A program made the position numbers and the translations under genes. Of a stretch of DNA of 64,000 nt, positions 52,975-62,487 are shown piece after piece. Numbering within the stretch: the stretch's first letter is position 1; every line of letters starts with the position of its first letter. The notes below the pieces were generated by a model. It saw nothing but the letters and a program-made list of their open reading frames with translations, was not told the DNA's origin and did not search any database. This DNA comes from Prochlorococcus sp. AG-418-D13 (lineage in GTDB: Bacteria; Cyanobacteriota; Cyanobacteriia; PCC-6307; Cyanobiaceae). Location of the stretch: positions 1 through 64,000 of the forward strand of contig QCLU01000004.1 of NCBI GenBank assembly GCA_003214315.1. Direction: 5' to 3'.

Positions 52975-55251
52975 TTGAAGCCGGCAAGTAATCAGTTATT
53001 AAATATCTCCTATAAATTGGAAATTTTGCTTGATATAGGTAGTAGTAATGAAAGCTTTTACTATTTAGATGGAAATAATCTTGGAGCAGAAGTTGGAGAT
53101 ATTGTAAGTGTGAGACTAAGGGGGAGATTATTGAATGGGTTGGTGATCTCCAAAAAAGACTTTTCGACAATCAATAATGATGAATCAAACATTACTGGAG
53201 GAAAAAGCATAAGATATTTGTTTGTTGAAAGTATTTTGCAGAAAAAAATAATTGATGAATCTTGGAGAGAATTGATAGACTCCCTAGCCTCTTTTTATAT
53301 GGTTAGTAATTTAAAAATGTTTAAAACTGCATTTCCTCCTGGCTGGATTGGTAAATATAAAAATTTCTCTAAAGGTTTAAAAGATCAAATATGGATTGAA
53401 ACTAAAAAAGAATTTGATATTAAGAAAAATGGATTAAGCAAAAAAGAATTTTTTTTAATGGATACTTTATCTAAAAAAGGTAATTGGCAAAGTGAATTAA
53501 TAAAGTCTGGTTTTAATTACACTCTAATCAACTCAATGGTCAGTAAAAATTATCTTGCTAAATCTAAAAGAAAAAAAAATATAAATAGTAAATTAAATTC
53601 CGTTGTAAAAGATCATATCGCAACGAAAAAACCAAATCTTACAAATGAGCAAAAAATTGCATTTCAAAAATTTCAAACAATGAAACCAGGAGATGCATTA
53701 CTTCTTTGGGGCGAAACAGGTTCAGGTAAAACAGAAGTGTATATGAGAATTGCTGAAGATCAATTTCTTAAGAAAAAAAGTTGTTTGATACTAGCCCCAG
53801 AAATTGGATTAATTCCTCAACTTATTGATAGGTTTAGTAGGCGATTTAATAATGTCGTTTATGAATATCATAGTAATTGTTCTCCCGATCATAGAACTTT
53901 AGTTTGGAAGAAAATTATTAATGCTAATGAACCTTTAATAGTAATAGGTACAAGGTCGGCAGTTTTTCTTCCAATCAGAAATCTGGGATTAATAATAATG
54001 GATGAAGAACATGATGTTTCTTATAAGCAAGATAGTCCTATGCCCTGCTATGACGCGAGAGAGATTGCTATTGAAATAGTAAAAAGGAATTCTGCAAAGT
54101 TAATTTTTGGGAGTGCAACCCCATCAATGAAGACTTGGAAAAAGTGTATTTTTGAAAGGAATTTTAAATTGGTAAGAATGATTCAAAGGATATCAAGTAA
54201 TGAGACTCCTGAAATAAAAATTATTGATATGCGGGAAGAGTTCAAGAAGGGAAATATGAAAATTTTTTCTAATGAATTATTACAATTGCTTCCTCAACTA
54301 CGCTTAAAAAAAGAGCAAGCAATAATTTTGATCCCTAGGAGGGGGCATAGTGGATTTTTAAGTTGTAGAAATTGCGGATATTTAATAAATTGCCCCAACT
54401 GTGACGTTCCTTTATCAGTTCATCTCGGATCACAAGGGAAAAAATGGTTAAGGTGTCATTGGTGTGATCATAAATCAAGATTGATCAATCGTTGCCCAGA
54501 TTGTCATTCAACTGCTTTCAAACCTTTTGGAATTGGTACGCAAAGGGTAATAGAGTTTTTAAATGAAGAATTTCCTGACTTAAGAGTACTTCGCTTTGAT
54601 AGAGATACAACTTCAGGAAAGGATGGTCATAGAGATATTCTTTCAAAGTTTTCTAAAGGTGATGCTGATATTCTTGTCGGTACTCAGATGTTGGCAAAAG
54701 GTATTGACATCCCCAATATTACTCTTTCAGTAGTTATTGCAGCAGATGGGTTGCTTCATCGCCCAGATATTTCAGCAGAAGAAAAATCATTACAATTATT
54801 TTTGCAAGTAGCAGGAAGGGCCGGCAGGGCACAAAAAAAAGGGAAAGTAATTTTTCAAACATATAAACCTAACCACCCGGTGATTTCGTATCTTCAAAAA
54901 AGAGATTATGAAAGATTCTTAATTGAAAACTCGAGATTGAGAAAGGATGCTAATTTATTTCCATTTTGCACAATTTGCCTACTTAAATTATCAGGTGAAA
55001 ATTATGAATTAACTGAGTCAATTGCAATAAAATTAGCAAAATATCTACTCAGTTTTTGTAAGAAAAAGAACTGGAAATTAATTGGTCCTGCCCCTAGTTT
55101 AATAGCTAAAGTCGGTAAAAAATTTAGATGGCAGATATTAATACATGGCCCTGAAGGAACAAAGATACCTTTACCTGATAGATTAATATTATGGAAACTT
55201 ATTCCAAAAAATGTTTTTTTAACAATAGATGTTAATCCAGCAGAGTTGTAA
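52975..55251 (+). CDS. priA: Primosomal protein N' (replication restart helicase PriA)
   Basis: A 758-residue superfamily 2 helicase that reloads the replisome at stalled forks. Walker A is LLWGETGSGKTEVYMRIAED near residues 243-262 and the DEEH box is IIMDEEHDVSYKQDSPMP. The zinc-binding cysteines run from CRNCGYLINCPNCDVPL to CHWCDHKSRLINRCPDCHS, about residues 463-518. Later motifs include FDRDTTSGKDGHRDIL and QVAGRAGRAQKKGKVIFQT. The start is a TTG at 52975, right after the structured intergenic element. It is longer than the 732-residue E. coli form. Its stop abuts the DUF3153 gene stop. Confidence 0.95.
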   Translation: MKPASNQLLNISYKLEILLDIGSSNESFYYLDGNNLGAEVGDIVSVRLRGRLLNGLVISKKDFSTINNDESNITGGKSIRYLFVESILQKKIIDESWRELIDSLASFYMVSNLKMFKTAFPPGWIGKYKNFSKGLKDQIWIETKKEFDIKKNGLSKKEFFLMDTLSKKGNWQSELIKSGFNYTLINSMVSKNYLAKSKRKKNINSKLNSVVKDHIATKKPNLTNEQKIAFQKFQTMKPGDALLLWGETGSGKTEVYMRIAEDQFLKKKSCLILAPEIGLIPQLIDRFSRRFNNVVYEYHSNCSPDHRTLVWKKIINANEPLIVIGTRSAVFLPIRNLGLIIMDEEHDVSYKQDSPMPCYDAREIAIEIVKRNSAKLIFGSATPSMKTWKKCIFERNFKLVRMIQRISSNETPEIKIIDMREEFKKGNMKIFSNELLQLLPQLRLKKEQAIILIPRRGHSGFLSCRNCGYLINCPNCDVPLSVHLGSQGKKWLRCHWCDHKSRLINRCPDCHSTAFKPFGIGTQRVIEFLNEEFPDLRVLRFDRDTTSGKDGHRDILSKFSKGDADILVGTQMLAKGIDIPNITLSVVIAADGLLHRPDISAEEKSLQLFLQVAGRAGRAQKKGKVIFQTYKPNHPVISYLQKRDYERFLIENSRLRKDANLFPFCTICLLKLSGENYELTESIAIKLAKYLLSFCKKKNWKLIGPAPSLIAKVGKKFRWQILIHGPEGTKIPLPDRLILWKLIPKNVFLTIDVNPAEL

Positions 55252-56361
55252 TTACTTTGATGGAAGTTGAGGTAAATCTGAACCTAATTTAAATCTATAG
55301 AATCTTAATAAATAAGCCAATATTATAATTATTAAAATAATAGATATCCCAACCAAGAGTTTGTTGAGGCTCCAGAAAGAAAATTCAAGACTATTTATCT
55401 GCCCTTGATTTAAATCCCAAATTATTAGATTTTTTGTGATTTCTAAATTTGAATTATTTTTATCGGTAAGGATAGCTTTATTAGGGTGAATAATTTTGAA
55501 AATGAGTTCTAAATTATCAATGCCTTTAATAGAATTTAGATCCAAATCTAACCTGTAAAAGTATTTTTTTAAAAAAATGAAGTTTTTTTGAGTAGTATTA
55601 ATTTCTATATTTGTTGATTCTCCCGCTAACTCTCCAGCTATATTTTGGGTGATTTTAAGAACTTGCTTTGTATCCTCTAAATTGAGATTTTTATGTTTCA
55701 AAGAAAAGGTTGATTCGTCTTGTTCAATTTCTGCGTCTGGAAAAATATCTTTCATCTTCTCTTCAAATTTTAATTGCCAAGGAAATTTCTTCATGTATTT
55801 ACTCTCTATCACTAAATTATTAGTTATTGAATCAAGTTCACTAAGATCAAGGGTATCCTCAATTTTTACGCAGCCACTTAAAAGTGGAATTAATAATAAT
55901 AGTATTAAAAAAATGATCAGTGAAAAGCCTTTCTGAAAGGGTTTTGTTTCACCAGTCGGTGTCTCAGTTACATTAATAAATTTTTTTTTCTTCAATACTT
56001 CTCTTTTTTTTCGCAGTGAGTTAAGAGATTTTTTATTGAGTGATGGGTCGCTTTCAAACTGTAAGTTCCAATTTTCTGGCTTTTTAATGTCAGGAGAGTC
56101 TATAACTTCCATCAAATATTTTGCATTTTCTCTCGTCTTATTATCGTAAGATTTTAGAAGTTCTTTACAAAACCTTTTAGCCTCCTCCCTTTTATTGATA
56201 CCACATAGAGCAGTAATTAAGATTGTTCTTAAATTTACTCCCTCTTTGCTTGATAAAGGAAATGATTCGATTATGGGCAAAAGAAATTCAATGCAATAAT
56301 GATACTCACCTTTGGCTAAAGCAAGTTCTACTTTTTCTAAAACTTGCTCATAAGTTTTCAT
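55252..56361 (-). CDS. DUF3153 domain protein with N-terminal TPR-like region
   Basis: A 369-residue two-part protein. Residues about 1-90 are helical and TPR-like (VELALAKGEYHYCIEFLLPIIESFPLSSKEG, TALCGINKREEAKRFCKELLKSY). A hydrophobic segment (FSLIIFLILLLLIPLLSGC, about 145-163) follows, then a DUF3153-like domain (KIEDTLDLSELDSITNNLVIESKYMKKFP to FIFLKKYFYRLDLDLNSIKG), and a second membrane helix near 330-350. LLSGC looks like a lipobox but is internal, so it acts as an anchor here unless a different start is used. Function is unknown. It follows argB by three bases on the same strand. Confidence 0.82.
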   Translation of the reverse strand: MKTYEQVLEKVELALAKGEYHYCIEFLLPIIESFPLSSKEGVNLRTILITALCGINKREEAKRFCKELLKSYDNKTRENAKYLMEVIDSPDIKKPENWNLQFESDPSLNKKSLNSLRKKREVLKKKKFINVTETPTGETKPFQKGFSLIIFLILLLLIPLLSGCVKIEDTLDLSELDSITNNLVIESKYMKKFPWQLKFEEKMKDIFPDAEIEQDESTFSLKHKNLNLEDTKQVLKITQNIAGELAGESTNIEINTTQKNFIFLKKYFYRLDLDLNSIKGIDNLELIFKIIHPNKAILTDKNNSNLEITKNLIIWDLNQGQINSLEFSFWSLNKLLVGISIILIIIILAYLLRFYRFKLGSDLPQLPSK

Positions 56362-56364
56362 GGG

Positions 56365-57216
56365 TTAGGCGACTATCATTGTACCTATTCCGGAATTTGT
56401 AAAAATCTCAAGAAGTAATGAATGTTCTATTCTTCCATCAATTATGTGAGCTGCTTTGACTCCTTGGGCTAAAGCTCTTATACAGCATTCTGTCTTTGGA
56501 ATCATACCTTCAGTCACGATTTTTTTATCAATAAAATCCCTTGCCTCTTTGAGATTAGTTTTTTCAACAAGACTATTTTTGTTATCTTTTTCTTTTAAAA
56601 TCCCTTGAGTATCAGTAAGAAGAATAAGTTTTTCTGCATTTATTGCAGCAGCAATTTCTCCAGCAACAAAATCTGCATTAATGTTATGGGAAATACCCTC
56701 CAAGGTTGATCCAATGCTAGAAATAATTGGGATGTATCCTTTAGAAATAAGAGGATCTAATATTTCAGGATTGATTTTTGTAACCTCTCCCACTAACCCA
56801 TGGCTACCATCTCCTAGTTCTCTAGATTGAATTAAGTTGCCATCAAGACCTGATATTCCCACAGCTAAGGATCCAGTTTTATTAATGCCTTTTACAATTT
56901 GTTTGTTAACTCTACCCATTAGAACCATCTCGACAATTTCCATTGTTTTTTGATCAGTAATTCTTAATCCATTTTCGAATTTAGGAGATATTTCTAATTT
57001 CTTTAACCAATTATTAATCTCTGGTCCACCTCCATGAATTACTATCGGACAAACCCCAACGGTCGATAAAAGTGCAATGTCTCTAAAAAAAGCATTTTTT
57101 AAATTATCATTCTCCATAACAGAACCACCATACTTGATAACAATTTTTCTACCTGAGAAACTTTGTATATATGGAAGTGCTTCGCTTAATATTGATACTC
57201 TTTGAGAATCTTTCAT
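56365..57216 (-). CDS. argB: Acetylglutamate kinase
   Basis: A 283-residue amino-acid kinase that phosphorylates N-acetylglutamate, the controlled step of arginine synthesis. It contains [17 protein letters not shown] near residues 24-40, [18 protein letters not shown] near 59-76, [30 protein letters not shown] near 178-207 and GGMIPK-type end [27 protein letters not shown]. In cyanobacteria ArgB is activated by PII; the C-terminal region for this is present. It leads into the DUF3153 gene. Confidence 0.96.
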   Translation of the reverse strand: MKDSQRVSILSEALPYIQSFSGRKIVIKYGGSVMENDNLKNAFFRDIALLSTVGVCPIVIHGGGPEINNWLKKLEISPKFENGLRITDQKTMEIVEMVLMGRVNKQIVKGINKTGSLAVGISGLDGNLIQSRELGDGSHGLVGEVTKINPEILDPLISKGYIPIISSIGSTLEGISHNINADFVAGEIAAAINAEKLILLTDTQGILKEKDNKNSLVEKTNLKEARDFIDKKIVTEGMIPKTECCIRALAQGVKAAHIIDGRIEHSLLLEIFTNSGIGTMIVA

Positions 57217-57280
57217 TATTAGAATTCTTTAAAACTTGATTGAATTGAGAAATTAGGTTTTTACAAATATATCCCTATAT

Positions 57281-57811
57281 TCAATAAAAGAGAATAAAAT
57301 CAAATTCTTTTTTATTATCGTCGATAATAAATTCTGATTCAAGACCTTTGACGAAAAACCTATTTAATCTTTCTTGTTTTTCAATCCATTTTTCTAGAGG
57401 GACAGCGTTTAATTCGAAACGCATTCTGAGACCATTTTTTTCTTCCTTTGTAATTTCTTCTATTTCTTTTAGTTGAGGGGGATTATCCTCGTCCCACAAA
57501 TTTAAAGATTCTAATGAAGATTCAAGATGAGCTTTTATCCCATACCTCCATCTTGTTACATCTTTAACTAGTGCGGTTAATTCTTTTGGTCTATTGAATT
57601 TATTTGTCGCAAAATTTGCCTTATTAAATAACTCTACAGGAGGTATTTCGGAAGTCTTTAAACCTAATCCAATTAGAAAAATAGGTACTCCATAAAAAAA
57701 AGTAGGTACACTTAAATTTACTGAGTCTGTAAAATAAGCAGTCATTCCAACAAAAGCTAATATACCCCCAGCGGTTACGATTAAGTTTCCAGGTGATAAG
57801 TATTTATTCAT
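57281..57811 (-). CDS. DUF2854 family membrane protein
   Basis: A 176-residue protein of the DUF2854 family found in cyanobacteria and chloroplasts. Two adjacent hydrophobic segments (LIVTAGGILAFVGMTAYF and VPTFFYGVPIFLIGLGLKTSEIPP, about residues 9-26 and 35-58) form a hairpin membrane anchor. The soluble remainder has TALVKDVTRWRYGIKAHLESSLESLNLWDED and RMRFELNAVPLEKWIEKQERLNRFF. The role is unknown. It is divergent from the 60-residue gene that follows. Confidence 0.88.
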   Translation of the reverse strand: MNKYLSPGNLIVTAGGILAFVGMTAYFTDSVNLSVPTFFYGVPIFLIGLGLKTSEIPPVELFNKANFATNKFNRPKELTALVKDVTRWRYGIKAHLESSLESLNLWDEDNPPQLKEIEEITKEEKNGLRMRFELNAVPLEKWIEKQERLNRFFVKGLESEFIIDDNKKEFDFILFY

Positions 57812-57853
57812 TTTGATTTAGTAGAATGAGTTTTAAATAGGCTAACAAGTATT

Positions 57854-58036
57854 ATGCAAGATCCTTATACTGCAAATCAAGGATATTTAATTTTTAAACT
57901 TGATCAGGATAGAGCGTGGCTATTAGAAAATCTTGATAAGGGTAAATGGCCAGAAATCAGAAGCGAACTTGCCGCGCTTGAAAGAAAAATAAGCAAATTA
58001 ATTATAAGTGTTCAAGAAAATAATGTTGATATTTGA
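57854..58036 (+). CDS. Small conserved-looking soluble protein, 60 residues
   Basis: A 60-residue frame, MQDPYTANQGYLIFKLDQDR then WLLENLDKGKWPEIRSELAALERKISKLIISVQE. It has no membrane segment. The second half is a regular amphipathic helix with LAALERKISKLI, suggesting a coiled coil or dimer. I do not recognise the family. It sits alone between DUF2854 (divergent) and ssb (convergent, stop one base away), and its tidy fit supports it being real. Confidence 0.72.
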   Translation: MQDPYTANQGYLIFKLDQDRAWLLENLDKGKWPEIRSELAALERKISKLIISVQENNVDI

Positions 58037-58037
58037 T

Positions 58038-58463
58038 TTAAAAAGGTATTTCGTCAACTTCGGGTACTAAAGGTGAACTATCCCAACTAGATTTTTTGGT
58101 GCTTTCTTTATTTTCAAATGACTCATTATTTTCCTTTTGATCAGACTTAATAACTTCAACTGGCGATATTTGATGAATCTTTGAAGCTGTTAGTTCTGGT
58201 TGCTTTTCTTTCGTTCCGTCTTTTCTAGTGACAGAATTTATCTTTAGACGTCCCTCCACAACAATATTTTGCCCTTCCTTTAGTTCATCTACCATTTCTT
58301 GGGCAATATTTCCCCATCCTATGATCTTGAGATCTCTGGTTGGATCTTCACTACGTAATCCTTTAAAATTAACAATCATTTCTGCAATTGGAGTTTGGTT
58401 TTCTTTGGTATACCTCATTTGGGGAGCGCCATTAATAACCGCCTGAATTAAACAATGATTCAT
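58038..58463 (-). CDS. ssb: Single-stranded DNA-binding protein
   Basis: A 141-residue SSB. The OB fold covers about residues 1-100 (ALIQ-type start NHCLIQAVINGAPQMRYTKEN, then PIAEMIVNFKGL, LKIIGWGNIAQEMVDELKEGQNIVVEGRLKINSV). A short disordered linker (KSDQKENNESFENKESTKK) leads to the acidic protein-interaction tip VPEVDEIPF. PriA, encoded nearby, is one usual partner of this tip. It ends one base from the convergent 60-residue gene and is divergent from cobK. Confidence 0.92.
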   Translation of the reverse strand: MNHCLIQAVINGAPQMRYTKENQTPIAEMIVNFKGLRSEDPTRDLKIIGWGNIAQEMVDELKEGQNIVVEGRLKINSVTRKDGTKEKQPELTASKIHQISPVEVIKSDQKENNESFENKESTKKSSWDSSPLVPEVDEIPF

Positions 58464-58491
58464 TATTTACTATTTAATTAAAATCATACTG

Positions 58492-59289
58492 ATGCAGAAT
58501 CCAGAAAATTGCTATAAAAATGTTTGGATCCTATCAGGAACTTCTGATGGACCTTTAATAGCTAATAGGCTTCTTGAACTAAATTATTCAGTTTTTGCAA
58601 GTGTTTTAACTTATAAAGCAGGGCAAGCTTATATTGAAAATCCAAAGTTACATATCATTACGGGGAAATTAAATAATAAAGATCAAATAATTAATTTCAT
58701 TAATAAAAATAAAATCACATGCATTGTCGATGCTACTCATCCGTTTGCCGTAATAATTTCTAAAAATCTTAATAATGCATGTAAAGAAATTAATGCACCT
58801 CTTTTGCTATTTGAGAGGAAATCTCTAATAAATGAGACTAATAATTTTTTTTATATTGATCATTTAAAGGATATAAATAATGTTGATATAGAAAATAAGA
58901 ATATTCTTCTTGCAATAGGATCAAGATTCCTTAACGATACAGCTAGTTATTATATGAATTGTAAAGCAAATGTATTTACTAGGGTACTTCCAACTTATGA
59001 GAGTATAACTAAAGCTTTTGGATCATGTATTAAAAATGCAAATATAGCGATACTTGAACCGAGTAAAAATAATAAAAGCATTTTAGAAAAAAAACTTTGT
59101 GATTTTTGGGAGATAGATTATGTTCTATGCAGAGAATCTGGAAGTTATTCTCAGAAAAACTGGGAGAGTATAGTTTCTGGAAGTAAGATGAAGTTATTTT
59201 TGGTTAAAAGGCCGAAAGTTAAAAATGATTACTCTTACTCTTTTGATCAATATCACAATTTGATAAATCACATAATTAAAAAATATTGA
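58492..59289 (+). CDS. cobK: Precorrin-6x reductase
   Basis: A 265-residue Rossmann protein of the CobK/CbiJ family, which reduces precorrin-6A in cobalamin ring synthesis. It begins VWILSGTSDGPLIANRLLEL with the glycine-rich loop near residues 10-29. VDATHPFAVIISKNL is near 81-95 and is a family hallmark. KNILLAIGSRFLND and ESGSYSQKNWESIVSGSKMKLFLVKRP follow. It forms a plus-strand run with cutA, 13 bases later. It is about 35 kb from the cobM gene in this window. Confidence 0.93.
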   Translation: MQNPENCYKNVWILSGTSDGPLIANRLLELNYSVFASVLTYKAGQAYIENPKLHIITGKLNNKDQIINFINKNKITCIVDATHPFAVIISKNLNNACKEINAPLLLFERKSLINETNNFFYIDHLKDINNVDIENKNILLAIGSRFLNDTASYYMNCKANVFTRVLPTYESITKAFGSCIKNANIAILEPSKNNKSILEKKLCDFWEIDYVLCRESGSYSQKNWESIVSGSKMKLFLVKRPKVKNDYSYSFDQYHNLINHIIKKY

Positions 59290-59302
59290 TGTTTAATTCA
59301 TT

Positions 59303-59608
59303 ATGGAAGTATTAGTTATGATCACAACTGAATCAAGTAACGCAAATGCTTTGCGAATGGCTAAATTACTAATACAAAATAAACTTGCAGCTTGTGTTTC
59401 GATAAAGCAAATTTTTTCAACTTATAAGTGGGATGATGATATTGAAGAAACTAAAGAGTTTGAAATCACAATAAAAAGTAAACTAGAATTTAAAGATTGT
59501 TTAATTGATTTCGTAAATAAAAATTCCACATATGATATCCCTCAGATTATTTACCAAAAATACCATGCTGAGATGAAATATTATGATTGGTTGAATAAGA
59601 TTATTTGA
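59303..59608 (+). CDS. cutA: Divalent-cation tolerance protein CutA
   Basis: A 101-residue trimeric-family protein with VLVMITTESSNANALRMAKLLIQNKLAACVSIKQIFSTYKWDDDIEETKEFEITIKSK near residues 3-60. The DIPQIIYQKYH block follows near 84-94. CutA1 proteins form very stable trimers and bind copper or zinc; the exact role is debated. It follows cobK by 13 bases and ends six bases before the convergent kinase gene. Confidence 0.94.
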   Translation: MEVLVMITTESSNANALRMAKLLIQNKLAACVSIKQIFSTYKWDDDIEETKEFEITIKSKLEFKDCLIDFVNKNSTYDIPQIIYQKYHAEMKYYDWLNKII

Positions 59609-59614
59609 TTAAAT

Positions 59615-60617
59615 CTATTTTATTAACTCTTTAAGATCAATATCCGATCTAGATCCTAATTGCGTAATTATTTGACCCGCACAAATTGAAGCTATCTCTC
59701 CGCATTTTTTGAGGGAACAATTGTTTATTAATCCATGGATAAATCCTCCCGCATAGATATCTCCCGCTCCTGTAGTATCAATAATCTTGCCTTTCTTTAT
59801 TGACTCAATTATTTCAACATCATTTTTGTTAACTATGAGAGAACCATTGCTTCCAAGAGTTACTATGACTAATTCACATAAGGAAGATAGGTCTTCTTGG
59901 CAGCTTGATAATTTATCATTTTTAAATAGACTTAACACCTCGGATTCATTACAAAAAAACAATATCTACATATTCATAAATTAATTCCAAGAAACTCTCA
60001 CGATGTCTATCTACACAAAATGAATCAGACAAAGAAAGAATTATTTTTGTATTAGATTGTTTTGCAATTTGGGCGGCTTTAATAAAAGCTTTTTTAGCTA
60101 ATAGGCTGTCCCATAAATATCCTTCTAAATATAAGTATTTACTCTCCTTAATTAAAGTAAAGTCAATGTCTTTTGGTTCAAACTCTACAGATGCTCCTAG
60201 GTAAGTGCACATAGTTCTTTGTGCATCAGGTGTAACCAAAATGATTGAATGAGCTGTTGGAGCACCTTCAATAGTTGGTGGAGTATTAAATATTGTTTTA
60301 CTTTTTTTTATATCGTCAGAAAAGAAATTCCCAAATTGATCATTTTTTACTCTTCCTATAAACTGCACATGATTGCCTAATTCTGATAAAGAAACAACGG
60401 TATTTGCTGAGGACCCACCTGAAATTTGTTTGATCACTTTGCAATTTTCTAACAATCTCTGAGATTCATCAGAATTAATTAGATTCATTGATCCTTTATC
60501 CAGATTATTTATCTCAAGAAACTCATCTTCAATATTTACAATAATATCTACTATTGCGTTGCCCAGACCAATGAGATCAACTTTTTTATGTTCAAAATGT
60601 CTAAAGGATTCCTTCAT
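59615..60617 (-). pseudogene. PfkB-family (adenosine-kinase-like) sugar kinase interrupted by a +1 frameshift
   Basis: Two overlapping minus-strand fragments together make one PfkB kinase. The 222-residue N-terminal piece (59949-60617) has VDLIGLGNAIVDIIVNI and SGGSSANTVVSLSELG; it runs to a premature stop right after VDIVFL. The 115-residue C-terminal piece (59615-59962) continues with FCNESEVLSLF and contains the catalytic GAGD site DTTGAGDIYAGG. Between them lies a run of seven A (59953-59959); deleting one base would restore a single 333-residue frame. This could be a sequencing error, slippage or a true mutation. Adenosine kinase is the most likely identity; ribokinase-type sugars are possible. 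Confidence 0.85.
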
Positions 60618-60632
60618 TAATTTGGAACTAAA

Positions 60633-61997
<1,365 letters not shown>

Positions 61998-62024
61998 TTA
62001 CTTTTAAAAAGTAAATGAATTGTA

Positions 62025-62462
62025 TTAACTTTCTCTTAGAACCATTTTTTCAGCAAGAGAAAATTCTTTGGTTAAACGCTCCTTAAGTTTATCTGGTAAA
62101 GGTCTACTTGCAAAGTTTTTGTAATGACCTGCCATAGCATTTAATGCTGTTTGCATGGTGGTAAATGATTGGGTTTTATTAACCATCCCTCTATTTCTAT
62201 ATCTGGAAATATAGTCAGTTATGAGTGTAAGAGCCTCACTTCTTACTTCATCTTTATTTGGATATTCTTTTGGAGTATCAACAGCTGTTTGCAATAATTT
62301 AACAACTGAAATTGTATCTTTTGTATAGTCACCTGTCATAGAGGTTTTTGCAGCTATGGAAGGGTAACTAAATATTGTGAAAACAACAATTAAGGATATT
62401 GAAAAAGATATAGCTTTGGTGAGAGTTTTAAAAAATAATTTTGATGTCCATTTCATTAACAT
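62025..62462 (-). CDS. psb27: Photosystem II assembly protein Psb27
   Basis: A 145-residue protein with an N-terminal hydrophobic leader (KAISFSISLIVVFTIFSYPSIA) ending in AAK, then the Psb27 domain with MTGDYTKDTISVVKLLQTAVDTPKEYP, SEALTLITDYISRYRNRG and LNAMAGHYKNFASRPLPDKLKERL. Psb27 binds the CP43 lumenal loop during photosystem II repair. Most cyanobacterial Psb27 proteins carry a lipobox cysteine; no cysteine is visible here, so it may be a soluble lumenal form or simply a variant. ATGs at 62462 and 62456 are both possible starts. Confidence 0.9.
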   Translation of the reverse strand: MLMKWTSKLFFKTLTKAISFSISLIVVFTIFSYPSIAAKTSMTGDYTKDTISVVKLLQTAVDTPKEYPNKDEVRSEALTLITDYISRYRNRGMVNKTQSFTTMQTALNAMAGHYKNFASRPLPDKLKERLTKEFSLAEKMVLRES

Positions 62463-62487
62463 AACTTAGCTCCCAAAAAAATTAGTC

